Of a DNA stretch of 11,145 nt, positions 1 through 6,934 are shown piece after piece; position 1 is the stretch's first letter; each line of letters starts with the position of its first letter. The position numbers and the translations under genes were made by a program. The stretch comes from Flavobacteriaceae bacterium (GTDB lineage: Bacteria > Bacteroidota > Bacteroidia > Flavobacteriales > Flavobacteriaceae). The notes under the pieces are model-generated. The model did not search any database. It was not told the DNA's origin and saw only the letters and a list, made by a program, of their open reading frames with translations. The stretch covers positions 1 through 11,145 of the forward strand of contig JALRDC010000027.1 in assembly GCA_023262245.1 (NCBI GenBank), in the 5' to 3' direction.

Positions 1-20
1 TTTAATAATATTTTTACGTG

Positions 21-28
21 TACATTTG
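21..28 (+). promoter_or_regulatory. Promoter -7 box of tRNA-Glu/rpsT
   Basis: TACATTTG is an exact match to the Bacteroidota -7 consensus TAnnTTTG and lies 14 nt before the tRNA 5' end. The matching -33 TTG element would fall at or beyond the left edge of the window, so it cannot be confirmed. No second box is seen between the tRNA and rpsT, so this promoter probably serves both. Confidence 0.6.
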
Positions 29-42
29 CGCACGAAAAATAT

Positions 43-114
43 GGCCCGTTCGTCTATCGGTTAGGACGCCAGGTTTTCATCCTGGAAAGAGGGGTTCGAT
101 TCCCCTACGGGCTA
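43..114 (+). tRNA. tRNA-Glu (anticodon UUC)
   Basis: The full cloverleaf can be folded. The acceptor stem is 43-49 with 107-113, closed at the end by a G43-U113 wobble. The anticodon stem is 69-73 with 81-85 around a seven-base loop with TTC at 76-78. The T stem is 90-94 with 102-106 around TTCGATT. The discriminator is A114, and CCA is not encoded. It decodes GAA/GAG, and charged tRNA-Glu is also the precursor for haem synthesis in most bacteria. It sits 17 nt upstream of rpsT on the same strand, so the two are probably transcribed together. Confidence 0.97.
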
Positions 115-131
115 CGATATAAATTGTAATT

Positions 132-383
132 ATGGCAAATCATAAATCGGCATTAAAACGCATTCGCTCAAATAATAAAAAACGTTTATTAAACCGTTTT
201 CAACATAAAACAACACGTAACGCAATTAAAAGATTACGGGAGATGACCAATAAAAAGGAAGCGAACAAATTGTTTCCTATTGTGGTCTCATTGATTGATA
301 AACTTGCTAAGAAGAATATTATTCATGCTAACAAAGCTGGGAATTTAAAATCCAAGCTTGCAAAGCACGTTGCTTCCCTTTAA
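132..383 (+). CDS. rpsT: Small ribosomal subunit protein bS20
   Basis: This 83-residue, strongly basic protein opens with the bS20 signature MANHKSALKRIR. It continues with the family's helical pattern of Lys/Arg and Asn (NKKRLLNRFQHKT, then a C-terminal region with HANKAGNLKSKLAKHV). bS20 binds 16S rRNA early in 30S assembly. The length is normal for the family. The ATG follows an AT-rich leader (TATAAATTGTAATT) with no Shine-Dalgarno motif, as is usual in Bacteroidota. After processing of the upstream tRNA the leader would be only about 17 nt. The gene ends 24 nt before a strong hairpin terminator, so the tRNA-rpsT unit ends here. Confidence 0.97.
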   Translation: MANHKSALKRIRSNNKKRLLNRFQHKTTRNAIKRLREMTNKKEANKLFPIVVSLIDKLAKKNIIHANKAGNLKSKLAKHVASL

Positions 384-406
384 ATTTTTTAGGTAAAATA
401 TCTTAT

Positions 407-435
407 AAAAAAGGCTCCAAATAGGAGCCTTTTTT
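407..435. terminator. Bidirectional intrinsic terminator between rpsT and rho
   Basis: A perfect 12-bp inverted repeat pairs 407-418 with 424-435 around a 5-nt loop (AAATA). It has the GC core GGCTCC/GGAGCC flanked by six A and six T. Read on the plus strand the T run follows the stem, ending the rpsT transcript. On the minus strand the A run becomes a T run, so it also ends the rho transcript, whose stop codon is 14 nt upstream of it. It is the only clear intrinsic terminator in the window. Confidence 0.92.
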
Positions 436-448
436 GTGTTTAAAAAAC

Positions 449-2008
449 TTATGAGTTCATAGAGATTAAAAATTCTTCATTGCTTTGGGTCCTCGTGAAG
501 CGATCATTGATAAACTCCATAGCTTCCACAGGGTTCATGTCTGCAAGATACTTACGCATGATCCACATTCTTTTAATGGTGTTTTCATCAAGTAAAAGAT
601 CGTCACGACGTGTGCTGGAGGAGACCAGGTCTATGGCAGGGAAAATCCTTCTGTTTGCGATACGGCGATCCAATTGAAGTTCCATATTTCCAGTTCCTTT
701 AAATTCTTCGAAAATAACCTCATCCATCTTAGATCCTGTTTCTGTTAGGGCAGTAGCAATGATGGAAAGAGACCCTCCTTTTTCGATATTCCTTGCAGCT
801 CCAAAGAAGCGTTTGGGTTTGTGTAGAGCATTGGCATCAACACCTCCACTCAGGATTTTACCAGAAGCAGGTTGTACAGTATTATAAGCACGTGCCAGAC
901 GTGTTATAGAGTCCAACAATATCACAACATCATGACCACATTCAACAAGACGTTTTGCTTTTTCTAATACTATATTGGCTACTTTAACGTGACGCTCTGC
1001 GGGTTCATCAAAGGTGGAAGCCACAACTTCTCCATCTACATTTCTTTGCATATCTGTAACTTCCTCAGGACGTTCGTCTATCAATAAGATTAATTGATAT
1101 ACCTCAGGATGATTTGCTGCTATGGCATTGGCAATGTCTTTAAGCAACATTGTTTTTCCGGTTTTAGGTTGAGAAACGATCATCCCTCTTTGCCCTTTTC
1201 CAATGGGACAAAACAGATCCATAATGCGCGTTGAAATTGTATTTTGTTTTTCCGCTAAATTGAATTTTTCCTGGGGAAATAGAGGAGTGAGGTGTTCAAA
1301 TGAAACACGATCACGAACCACCTTAGGGTCCAATCCGTTTATTTTATCCACTTTGATAAGCGGAAAATACTTTTCTCCTTCTTTTGGCGGGCGTACAGAA
1401 CCCAGTACGGTATCTCCCGTTTTTAGTCCGAAAAGACGGATTTGGGATTGTGAAACATAGACGTCATCGGGAGAAGAGAGATAATTGTAGTCCGAGGAGC
1501 GTAAAAAACCGTATCCTTCGGACATCATTTCTAAAACTCCTTCAGTTTCTACGATACCATCAAATTCAAAATCGGGTTGGCGGTAGCGACTGCGGTTGTC
1601 TCTATTATGATCTTTTTCTTGTCGATTTCCACCGGAATTGTTTTTTTGGTTGGGATTATTGTTTTGATTCCCATTTCTCTTGTGTTGATTTTGATTGCCT
1701 TGATTTTCATTTTTTTGATGTGGTTTCTTTCCTCCACTATGATCAGGTTTGTTTTTAGGTTTTGATTTTTGAACGGGCAATACTTTAAGAGCAATCTTTT
1801 TTTCAGAGGATGGCTTTTCAGCTCCTTCCTCTTTGTTGTTTTTTGGCGGGGAGATGGTTTCTTCTTCTGGCTTAGAGGCTATAAAATCAACTATTTGATA
1901 GATGAGGTCTAATTTTTTTAAACCTGCGATACGTTTTACACCAATTTTTTTGGCAATTTCTTGTAATTCGGGGAGTTTCTTTGTTTTAAGAGTAGCTATT
2001 TCGTACAT
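449..2008 (-). CDS. rho: Transcription termination factor Rho
   Basis: This 519-residue hexameric RNA helicase ends transcription at Rho-dependent sites using ATP. Domains in order are: Rho_N helical domain (about 1-42); a low-complexity linker (about 45-147), with residues 81-144 being one quarter Asn and rich in Gln, Gly, Lys and Arg; a cold-shock-like RNA-binding domain (about 153-222, with EGYGFLRS and DDVYVSQSQIR); and the RecA-like motor. Motor motifs are Walker A SQPKTGKT (279-286), Walker B VVILLDSITRLARAYN (361-376), Q-loop LSGGVDANAL (386-395) and R-loop KGTGN (437-441). E. coli Rho has about 419 residues, so the extra length is nearly all in the linker, a known feature of Bacteroidota Rho. 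The gene is convergent with rpsT and shares its terminator. It starts at ATG 2006-2008. Its promoter is unclear: weak TTTG and TACTTCAA elements overlap the tandem repeat at 2052-2075. Confidence 0.98.
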   Translation of the reverse strand: MYEIATLKTKKLPELQEIAKKIGVKRIAGLKKLDLIYQIVDFIASKPEEETISPPKNNKEEGAEKPSSEKKIALKVLPVQKSKPKNKPDHSGGKKPHQKNENQGNQNQHKRNGNQNNNPNQKNNSGGNRQEKDHNRDNRSRYRQPDFEFDGIVETEGVLEMMSEGYGFLRSSDYNYLSSPDDVYVSQSQIRLFGLKTGDTVLGSVRPPKEGEKYFPLIKVDKINGLDPKVVRDRVSFEHLTPLFPQEKFNLAEKQNTISTRIMDLFCPIGKGQRGMIVSQPKTGKTMLLKDIANAIAANHPEVYQLILLIDERPEEVTDMQRNVDGEVVASTFDEPAERHVKVANIVLEKAKRLVECGHDVVILLDSITRLARAYNTVQPASGKILSGGVDANALHKPKRFFGAARNIEKGGSLSIIATALTETGSKMDEVIFEEFKGTGNMELQLDRRIANRRIFPAIDLVSSSTRRDDLLLDENTIKRMWIMRKYLADMNPVEAMEFINDRFTRTQSNEEFLISMNS

Positions 2009-2051
2009 GAAGTTTTGTGATTATAACTTTACAGCGTTGTATTCGTCTATA

Positions 2052-2075
2052 AAGTATTGAAGTATTGAAGTATTG
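2052..2075. repeat. Three tandem copies of an 8-bp unit in the rho/DUF4293 spacer
   Basis: AAGTATTG occurs three times head to tail with no mismatch (2052-2059, 2060-2067, 2068-2075). It lies 44 nt upstream of the rho start, in the 143-nt spacer between divergent rho and the DUF4293 gene. Read on the minus strand it gives repeated AATACTT, inside the region where the rho promoter or leader must lie. Short perfect arrays like this can change copy number by slippage. No function is shown. Confidence 0.85.
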
Positions 2076-2130
2076 TAGTGGGCACAATAATACAAAATTT
2101 TATTTAAAATAGAAGCTTTTAAAAAAAACT

Positions 2131-2138
2131 TAATTTTG
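2131..2138 (+). promoter_or_regulatory. Candidate -7 box for the DUF4293 gene
   Basis: TAATTTTG matches TAnnTTTG exactly and ends 13 nt before the ATG at 2152, predicting a very short leader. No good TTG element is present at the expected distance upstream; only AT-rich sequence is found. The AT-rich setting makes a chance match possible. Confidence 0.4.
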
Positions 2139-2151
2139 TAAAAAACAGCGT

Positions 2152-2529
2152 ATGATTCAGCGTATTCAATCTTTATACCTTTTTATTGCAATCCTACTTT
2201 CAACAGGGTTGTTATTTTATACCCAACAGCTTGAAAACAGTTCTGATATTCACTCTTATGGAGGTTATTTTTTTAGTCCTCTGCTCACTATGACCACTTT
2301 ATTTCTTTTTAAAAAGAGAATACTTCAAGCTCGCTTGTGTATGGTTATGATCGTTTTTCAAATAGCCATAATGGCATATTTCATTTTTTATTTAACAAAT
2401 GCGATTATTTTTGAGACAACTTACCCTAGTTTAGCGGTAAGTGTTCTCCTAATTGTGTTTTTATCTCTTGCTCGAAGATCTATTTTAAAAGACGAGGCTT
2501 TAGTCCGTTCTGTTGATCGTATTAGATAA
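2152..2529 (+). CDS. Small four-helix membrane protein, DUF4293 family
   Basis: This 125-residue integral membrane protein has predicted helices at about 7-25, 40-54, 61-81 and 91-107. They are joined by short loops with basic patches (FKKR, ARRSILKD), and the C-terminal tail (ALVRSVDRIR) is charged. The start MIQRIQSLYL and the end VRS-DRIR fit the DUF4293 family, which is found in Bacteroidota next to rho. No enzymatic motif is visible and the function is unknown. It is divergent from rho. Its last 30 nt overlap the 3' end of the metallophosphoesterase gene on the other strand, with no terminator between them. Confidence 0.85.
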   Translation: MIQRIQSLYLFIAILLSTGLLFYTQQLENSSDIHSYGGYFFSPLLTMTTLFLFKKRILQARLCMVMIVFQIAIMAYFIFYLTNAIIFETTYPSLAVSVLLIVFLSLARRSILKDEALVRSVDRIR

Positions 2530-3027
2530 AGCTCCACGAATTCCTAATTCGATAGCCTCCAATTGGCTTATCTTGCCCTTGTGTAGTTTAAAACGCAGCA
2601 TGGTTCTAATTTTGTGAAATCCAGAGATTCCTACGGCTCCTGGATTCATGTGCAGGTGATTTCTTTTTTTATCCTGTATTACTTTAAGGATGTGAGAATG
2701 CCCACATATAAAGAGTTGAGGCTGGTGCTTTTCAATCAACTCTTTAGCTCTTGCATTATACCTCCCTGGATATCCACCAATATGAGTCATTACCACCTTA
2801 ACTTCTTCACAACTAAAAATCAATACTTCTTCAGTATCAATGCGTATCCGATGCCCATCTATATTTCCATAAACGGCTCGTAACGGTTTTAATTTTTCAA
2901 TTTTTTCCAAAACATCAATTTTACCAATATCTCCAGCGTGCCAAACTTCGTCTGCTTGATTTATGTAGGAAATTATTTTTTCATCCATATGGCCATGAGT
3001 ATCGGAAAGCAAAAGAATTTTTTTCAA
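2500..3027 (-). CDS. YfcE/MJ0936-type metallophosphoesterase
   Basis: This is a calcineurin-like phosphoesterase with two metal ions, probably a cytoplasmic phosphodiesterase; the substrate is unknown. Numbered from the TTG at 3025-3027 the protein has 175 residues and starts MKKILLLSD, the usual opening of the family. Metal and catalytic motifs are in order: DTHGH (9-13), GDIG (32-35), GNIDG (55-59), THIGG (81-85) and GHSH (119-122), followed by NPGAVG (138-143). There is no in-frame ATG between the upstream stop and the first motif. An upstream TTG at 3049-3051 lies inside a perfect -7 promoter box (3049-3056) and so would not be transcribed as a start. I therefore prefer 3027. The first start would add eight residues. 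The gene overlaps the DUF4293 gene tail to tail by 30 nt. Confidence 0.9.
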   Translation of the reverse strand: MKKILLLSDTHGHMDEKIISYINQADEVWHAGDIGKIDVLEKIEKLKPLRAVYGNIDGHRIRIDTEEVLIFSCEEVKVVMTHIGGYPGRYNARAKELIEKHQPQLFICGHSHILKVIQDKKRNHLHMNPGAVGISGFHKIRTMLRFKLHKGKISQLEAIELGIRGALSNTINRTD

Positions 3028-3048
3028 AAAACCGTATTTTAAGACTCC

Positions 3049-3056
3049 CAAATTTA
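3049..3056 (-). promoter_or_regulatory. -7 box for the metallophosphoesterase gene
   Basis: On the minus strand the bases read TAAATTTG, an exact TAnnTTTG match, 21 nt upstream of the preferred TTG start at 3027. A convincing -33 TTG is not seen. If this box is used, transcription would start near 3040-3045, leaving a leader of about 15 nt. Confidence 0.5.
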
Positions 3057-3065
3057 TGTATTCCC

Positions 3066-3503
3066 ATGAAAAGAGAACTTAAAAATCTACCTTTAGCATC
3101 ATTTTACAGTAGTTCCAGAGGACAAAGTAAAATAATCTTCTATGAAGACCGCTTTATTTTTCAATTGGAAAGCGACCATACTCCAAAGATTCTTTATTTT
3201 AATGAGATTGACACAATCGTTCTAAAAAAGTTAGGAGGGCTATGGCAAATTGGGTTATTTTTTACAATAATTTTTATGGCTGCATCAGTCTGTTTGTATT
3301 TTAATAATGAAGCAAACATTTATATTTTAATCAATGCTGTGCTTTTAGTACTCATGATGATTTATAACTTTAAAGCGGCGCATAGGAAATTAATCCAAGT
3401 AAAGAAAGGAGGATTGACTGTTGACGTTTTTCGATCCACTGCGCTTAATGAAATTGAAAGTGTTTTTAAATACTTTTTAAACCAAAACCACAATTCCTTG
3501 TAA
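3066..3503 (+). CDS. Unrecognised membrane protein with two transmembrane helices, possibly PH-like
   Basis: I do not recognise this 145-residue protein. It has a polar N-terminal part (about 1-58) with alternating strand-like segments (KIIFYEDRFIFQL, KILYFNEIDTIVLKK). Two hydrophobic helices follow (about 60-79 and 84-102), then a second polar part (about 106-145) with strand-like (KLIQVKKGGLTVDVF) and helical (ALNEIESVFKYFL) segments. The pattern resembles bacterial PH-like proteins in which a helical hairpin interrupts the fold, but this is inference from pattern alone. ATG 3066 is divergent from the metallophosphoesterase, 38 nt from that gene's preferred start. No clear promoter is visible. 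Base use is like that of the neighbours, and nothing suggests transfer. Confidence 0.75.
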   Translation: MKRELKNLPLASFYSSSRGQSKIIFYEDRFIFQLESDHTPKILYFNEIDTIVLKKLGGLWQIGLFFTIIFMAASVCLYFNNEANIYILINAVLLVLMMIYNFKAAHRKLIQVKKGGLTVDVFRSTALNEIESVFKYFLNQNHNSL

Positions 3504-3533
3504 GTACTAGTGTTTTAATTTGTACTGAGTAAA

Positions 3534-3564
3534 TTGTAGTAAAAATTATTTCAAAGTATCTTTG
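3534..3564 (+). promoter_or_regulatory. Promoter of the truA-ABC exporter unit
   Basis: A -33 TTG (3534-3536) and an exact -7 box TATCTTTG (3557-3564) are separated by 20 nt, matching the Bacteroidota arrangement. The expected start site is about 3570, giving a leader of roughly 12 nt to the GTG at 3582. It is the best two-part promoter in the window. Confidence 0.7.
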
Positions 3565-3581
3565 GAGTCTAAAAACAGTTT

Positions 3582-4328
3582 GTGCGTTTTTTTCTTGAAT
3601 TTTCATATGCTGGAACACATTATCACGGTTGGCAACGTCAACCTAACGCTCTTTCAGTGCAGGAGGTCATGGAAGAAGCTTTAAGCACGCTTTTAAATAA
3701 GGAAACGCTTTTAGTTGCCGCAGGCAGGACGGACACAGGAGTACACGCTCGACAGATGTTTGCACATTTTGATTTCAATAGCAATGAAGGAGAGGAACAA
3801 AACTTAGTTTATCAGTTGAATCAATTCCTTCCAGACGACTTGGTCATTCATTCTTTAAAAGCGGTCAAACCGGATGCTCATGCTCGTTTCGACGCGATTT
3901 CCAGAACCTATGAGTATCATATTTCCAAAGGAAAGACAGCATTTGAAAATCATTTGCACTATCAAATGAATAAGCCTTTGGATTTCGAATTAATGAATGC
4001 GGCAGCTCAGATTTTACTAGAATATGAAGATTTTGAATGTTTTTCGAAGTCAAAAACGGATGTCAAGACCTTTTTTTGTAACATTAGTTATGCAAAATGG
4101 ACCAATTCAGAAAAGGGTTATACCTTTACCATCACCGCCAATCGTTTTTTGCGCAATATGGTTCGTGCTATAGTAGGCACCTTAATGGAGATTGGTTTAA
4201 AAAAGAAAACACTGGAAGATTTACATCAAATTATTGCAAGTAAAAAACGATCGGAAGCAGGGTATTCTGTTCCTGCAAAAGGGTTGTTTCTCACAAAAAT
4301 TGAATACCCAAACAAAATCTTTTTATAA
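3582..4328 (+). CDS. truA: tRNA pseudouridine(38-40) synthase TruA
   Basis: TruA isomerises uridines 38-40 in the anticodon arm of many tRNAs to pseudouridine. The 248-residue protein has the family N-terminus RFFLEFSYAGTHYHGWQRQP. The catalytic aspartate D51 lies in GRTDTGVHA, the conserved tyrosine Y110 in SRTYEYHI, and RFLRNMVRAIVGTL spans 188-201. Length is normal. Translation starts at GTG 3582-3584: this start gives the family's exact N-terminus and no ATG lies nearby. It follows a well-formed promoter and is followed after 2 nt by the ABC exporter, so the two are most likely one operon. Confidence 0.97.
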   Translation: MRFFLEFSYAGTHYHGWQRQPNALSVQEVMEEALSTLLNKETLLVAAGRTDTGVHARQMFAHFDFNSNEGEEQNLVYQLNQFLPDDLVIHSLKAVKPDAHARFDAISRTYEYHISKGKTAFENHLHYQMNKPLDFELMNAAAQILLEYEDFECFSKSKTDVKTFFCNISYAKWTNSEKGYTFTITANRFLRNMVRAIVGTLMEIGLKKKTLEDLHQIIASKKRSEAGYSVPAKGLFLTKIEYPNKIFL

Positions 4329-4330
4329 AT

Positions 4331-6097
4331 ATGGCTAAGATAAGTGGGAAAATTTTTGATGTTAGGTTGTTTTCAAAACTCTTAGTTTTTATAAAACCCT
4401 TCCGTACAACCTATTATTTTGTACTCTTTGCGGCAATTTTACTTTCGGTATTCTCAACCTTAACACCCTATTTGTTAAAAATTACCGTTGACGATTATAT
4501 TCGTCCAAAGGATTATCAAGGGATGGTTCTTTATGTAGGATTAATGCTTTCCGCTCTAATCTTAGAAGTTGTATTTCAGTTCCTCTTTGTTTTTTATGCC
4601 AATTGGTTGGGACAAAAAGTGATTAAGGATTTGCGAACTAAGTTGTTTGACAAAATCATCTACTTTAAAATGGCTTATTTTGATAAGACAGCTGTAGGCA
4701 GGCTCGTCACTCGCTCCGTGAGTGATATTGAAACCATAGCGAGTATTTTTTCTCAAGGGTTATTTATGATTATCGCTGATTTATTGAAAATGCTATTGGT
4801 AATTGGAGTTATGATTTATGTGGATTGGCGCTTGTCACTTATAGTATTTTCTATTTTGCCTATTATTCTCTACGCAACACGATTGTTCCAAAAATCTATG
4901 AAGAAAGCTTTTGAGGAAGTCCGTTTACAAGTGGCGAATCTCAATTCTTTTGTTCAGGAACGCATCAGTGGGATCAAAATAGTACAGTTGTTTCATCGTG
5001 AAAAAATTGAGTACGACAATTTTGTTGCCATAAATGAAAAGCACAAAAAGGCTTGGTTGAAAACCGTTTGGTTTAATTCTATTTTCTTCCCTGTAGCGGA
5101 AATTTCTTCTTCGGTAACTATAGGCCTTTTAGTATGGTATGGAGGATATAATGTTGTCTCTGGAGGGGATGTCTCACTAGGAACCATATTTCTGTTTATT
5201 CAAATGTCTCAAATGTTATTTCGCCCTTTAAGGCAAATTGCAGACAAGTTCAACTCGCTTCAAATGGGAATGGTAGCTGCGGACCGTATTTTTGGGATTT
5301 TAGAAACCCAAAGCAGTATCGAAGATCATGGAACCCTAGAACCCCATCATATTAAAGGTGATATCCGCCTTGATCAATTAGGGTTTTCTTATCTTCCAGG
5401 GGAGCCCGTTTTACGGAATGTTTCTCTTGAAATAAAATCAGGAGAAACCATCGCTATTGTGGGGGCAACAGGAGCAGGAAAATCTACAATTATCAATTTA
5501 TTATCCCGTTTTTATGAGTTTGATTCTGGGGACATTACTATCGATGGTAACTCCATCAGAGAGTATGCTCTTAAAACATTGAGAAAACACGTTTCTGTTG
5601 TGCTCCAAGATGTTTTCTTATTTGCTGATAGTTTGTATAACAACATTACACTTTTCAATCCTGAAATCAAAAGAGAACAAGTTATTAAAGCCTCTAAAGA
5701 GATTGGGGTTCACGATTTTATTGAATCCTTACCCGAAGGTTATGACTATAATGTTAAAGAGCGAGGGGTAATGCTTTCCTCCGGACAACGCCAGTTAATT
5801 GCCTTTTTAAGAGCCTATATCTCTAAGCCTGCTATTTTGGTTCTGGATGAAGCGACCTCCTCAGTAGATAGTTATTCCGAAGAAATCATTCAACGCGCCA
5901 TTGACACTTTAACTCAAGGAAAGACCTCTATTGTAATTGCTCATCGATTGGCAACTGTAAAAAATGCAGATCGAATCATCGTTATGGAGCAGGGACAGAT
6001 TGTAGAGCAAGGGACTCATAAAGAACTTCTAGAAGTGGTTGATGGGCATTATGCCAAGCTGTATGAAGTCCAGTTTGCAGAAGAGCTTTCAGCCTAA
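4331..6097 (+). CDS. ABC exporter half-transporter (MsbA/multidrug type)
   Basis: This 588-residue protein fuses a six-helix exporter domain (about 20-310) to an ATPase domain (about 340-580), so it should work as a dimer in the inner membrane. ATPase motifs are complete: Walker A GATGAGKST (378-386), Q-loop glutamine Q426 in VVLQD, signature LSSGQ (482-486, Ser in place of the first Gly of LSGGQ), Walker B ILVLDE with catalytic E507, D-loop SSVD (510-513) and H-loop H538 in IAHRL. The family exports lipids, drugs or peptides, and the substrate cannot be read from sequence. With all catalytic residues present a homodimer is plausible. It begins 2 nt after truA. Its stop is directly abutted by the stop of cdaA on the other strand, with no terminator between. 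Confidence 0.94.
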   Translation: MAKISGKIFDVRLFSKLLVFIKPFRTTYYFVLFAAILLSVFSTLTPYLLKITVDDYIRPKDYQGMVLYVGLMLSALILEVVFQFLFVFYANWLGQKVIKDLRTKLFDKIIYFKMAYFDKTAVGRLVTRSVSDIETIASIFSQGLFMIIADLLKMLLVIGVMIYVDWRLSLIVFSILPIILYATRLFQKSMKKAFEEVRLQVANLNSFVQERISGIKIVQLFHREKIEYDNFVAINEKHKKAWLKTVWFNSIFFPVAEISSSVTIGLLVWYGGYNVVSGGDVSLGTIFLFIQMSQMLFRPLRQIADKFNSLQMGMVAADRIFGILETQSSIEDHGTLEPHHIKGDIRLDQLGFSYLPGEPVLRNVSLEIKSGETIAIVGATGAGKSTIINLLSRFYEFDSGDITIDGNSIREYALKTLRKHVSVVLQDVFLFADSLYNNITLFNPEIKREQVIKASKEIGVHDFIESLPEGYDYNVKERGVMLSSGQRQLIAFLRAYISKPAILVLDEATSSVDSYSEEIIQRAIDTLTQGKTSIVIAHRLATVKNADRIIVMEQGQIVEQGTHKELLEVVDGHYAKLYEVQFAEELSA

Positions 6098-6934
6098 TTA
6101 TTCACTCAAGTCTTGAGCCAAAGTTTCCTTTAAACTTTCTGGTGATTCAATATTAAAGAAGACACCGTTTTTGACATAAACAATTTTTCCTGTTTGTTCT
6201 GAGATGACCAGTACTAAGGCGTCTGTTTTCTCTGTTATTCCTAAAGCAGCTCGATGTCTCAGCCCATAACTCGAGGGAATATGAGTACTTACACTTACAG
6301 GTAAAACAACTCGTGTTGCAACAATACTATTGTTTTCTATTAAAATTGCACCGTCGTGAAGGGGACTGTTTTTAAAAAAAATACTTTCTAAAACCTGTGG
6401 GGTTAATTTTATCTGTGCTCGGTTGTTTTCATTGAGCGTAAAATCCAAAGAATTACTTTTCTGTAAAACGATAATAGCACCTGTTTTACTTTTGGACATC
6501 TCCATACAAGAATCAATCAAAATGTTTAGGTTGATTTTTGATGCCTCTTTGGTTTGGTTTAAAAATTTAAAATAACGGACTACATTTCGTCTGTTTGTAA
6601 AATTTGTAGAACCCAGAAGTAATAAAAATTTTCTAATCTCCTGCTGAAATACAACAATCAAAGCAAAAAAGCCTACGCTGATAAATTTTCCGAGCAAATT
6701 ACTCAATACATCCATATTGAGTAAATCAGTCAATTTCCAAATTAAATAAATGATTACAATTCCAATAAAAATATTAATGGCTACTGTACCCCGAACTAGT
6801 TTGTATAAATAGAATAGAAGTAGTGCAACGAGTAAAATATCGACGACATCAATAAAGGAGAAATCAATAAAATCTTGAATATTCAAAAAAATAGCTTTTT
6901 GTAAATTTATAAAAACTATTGAAGCGCGGTCCAT
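6098..6934 (-). CDS. cdaA: Diadenylate cyclase CdaA
   Basis: This membrane-bound enzyme condenses two ATP into the second messenger c-di-AMP. The 278-residue form has three predicted N-terminal helices (about 29-47, 52-68, 80-96), a linker (about 100-130) and a DAC catalytic domain with both signature motifs: DGA (194-196, in SPLHDGAILIE) and RHR (226-228, in GLRHRAALG). ATG 6932-6934 overlaps the end of folP by 19 nt, suggesting translational coupling. From memory, relatives usually begin closer to the FIDFSFIDVVDILL segment. A TTG at 6884-6886 would give 262 residues and start 29 nt after the folP stop, so the N-terminus is uncertain. In Firmicutes cdaA goes with cdaR and glmM; here its partner is folP. 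Confidence 0.95.
   Translation of the reverse strand: MDRASIVFINLQKAIFLNIQDFIDFSFIDVVDILLVALLLFYLYKLVRGTVAINIFIGIVIIYLIWKLTDLLNMDVLSNLLGKFISVGFFALIVVFQQEIRKFLLLLGSTNFTNRRNVVRYFKFLNQTKEASKINLNILIDSCMEMSKSKTGAIIVLQKSNSLDFTLNENNRAQIKLTPQVLESIFFKNSPLHDGAILIENNSIVATRVVLPVSVSTHIPSSYGLRHRAALGITEKTDALVLVISEQTGKIVYVKNGVFFNIESPESLKETLAQDLSE

Noticed and set aside
1384..1765. Overlapping plus-strand open frames opposite rho, one with a hydrophobic product
   Set aside because: They lie opposite the low-complexity Asn/Gln-rich segment of rho, whose AT-rich complement yields Ile/Phe/Leu codons. No promoter or family similarity is seen.
2052..2075. CRISPR-like or integration-site reading of the tandem repeat
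   Set aside because: The units are 8 bp with no spacers, and no cas gene, integrase or tRNA-end duplication is nearby.
2614..2883. Plus-strand open frame inside the metallophosphoesterase gene
   Set aside because: The opposite strand encodes all catalytic motifs of a known family here, and this product resembles nothing I know.
3865..5187. Minus-strand open frames opposite truA (3865-4053) and the ABC exporter (4562-4756, 4993-5187)
   Set aside because: All are short, have no family features, and lie opposite genes with complete motif sets.
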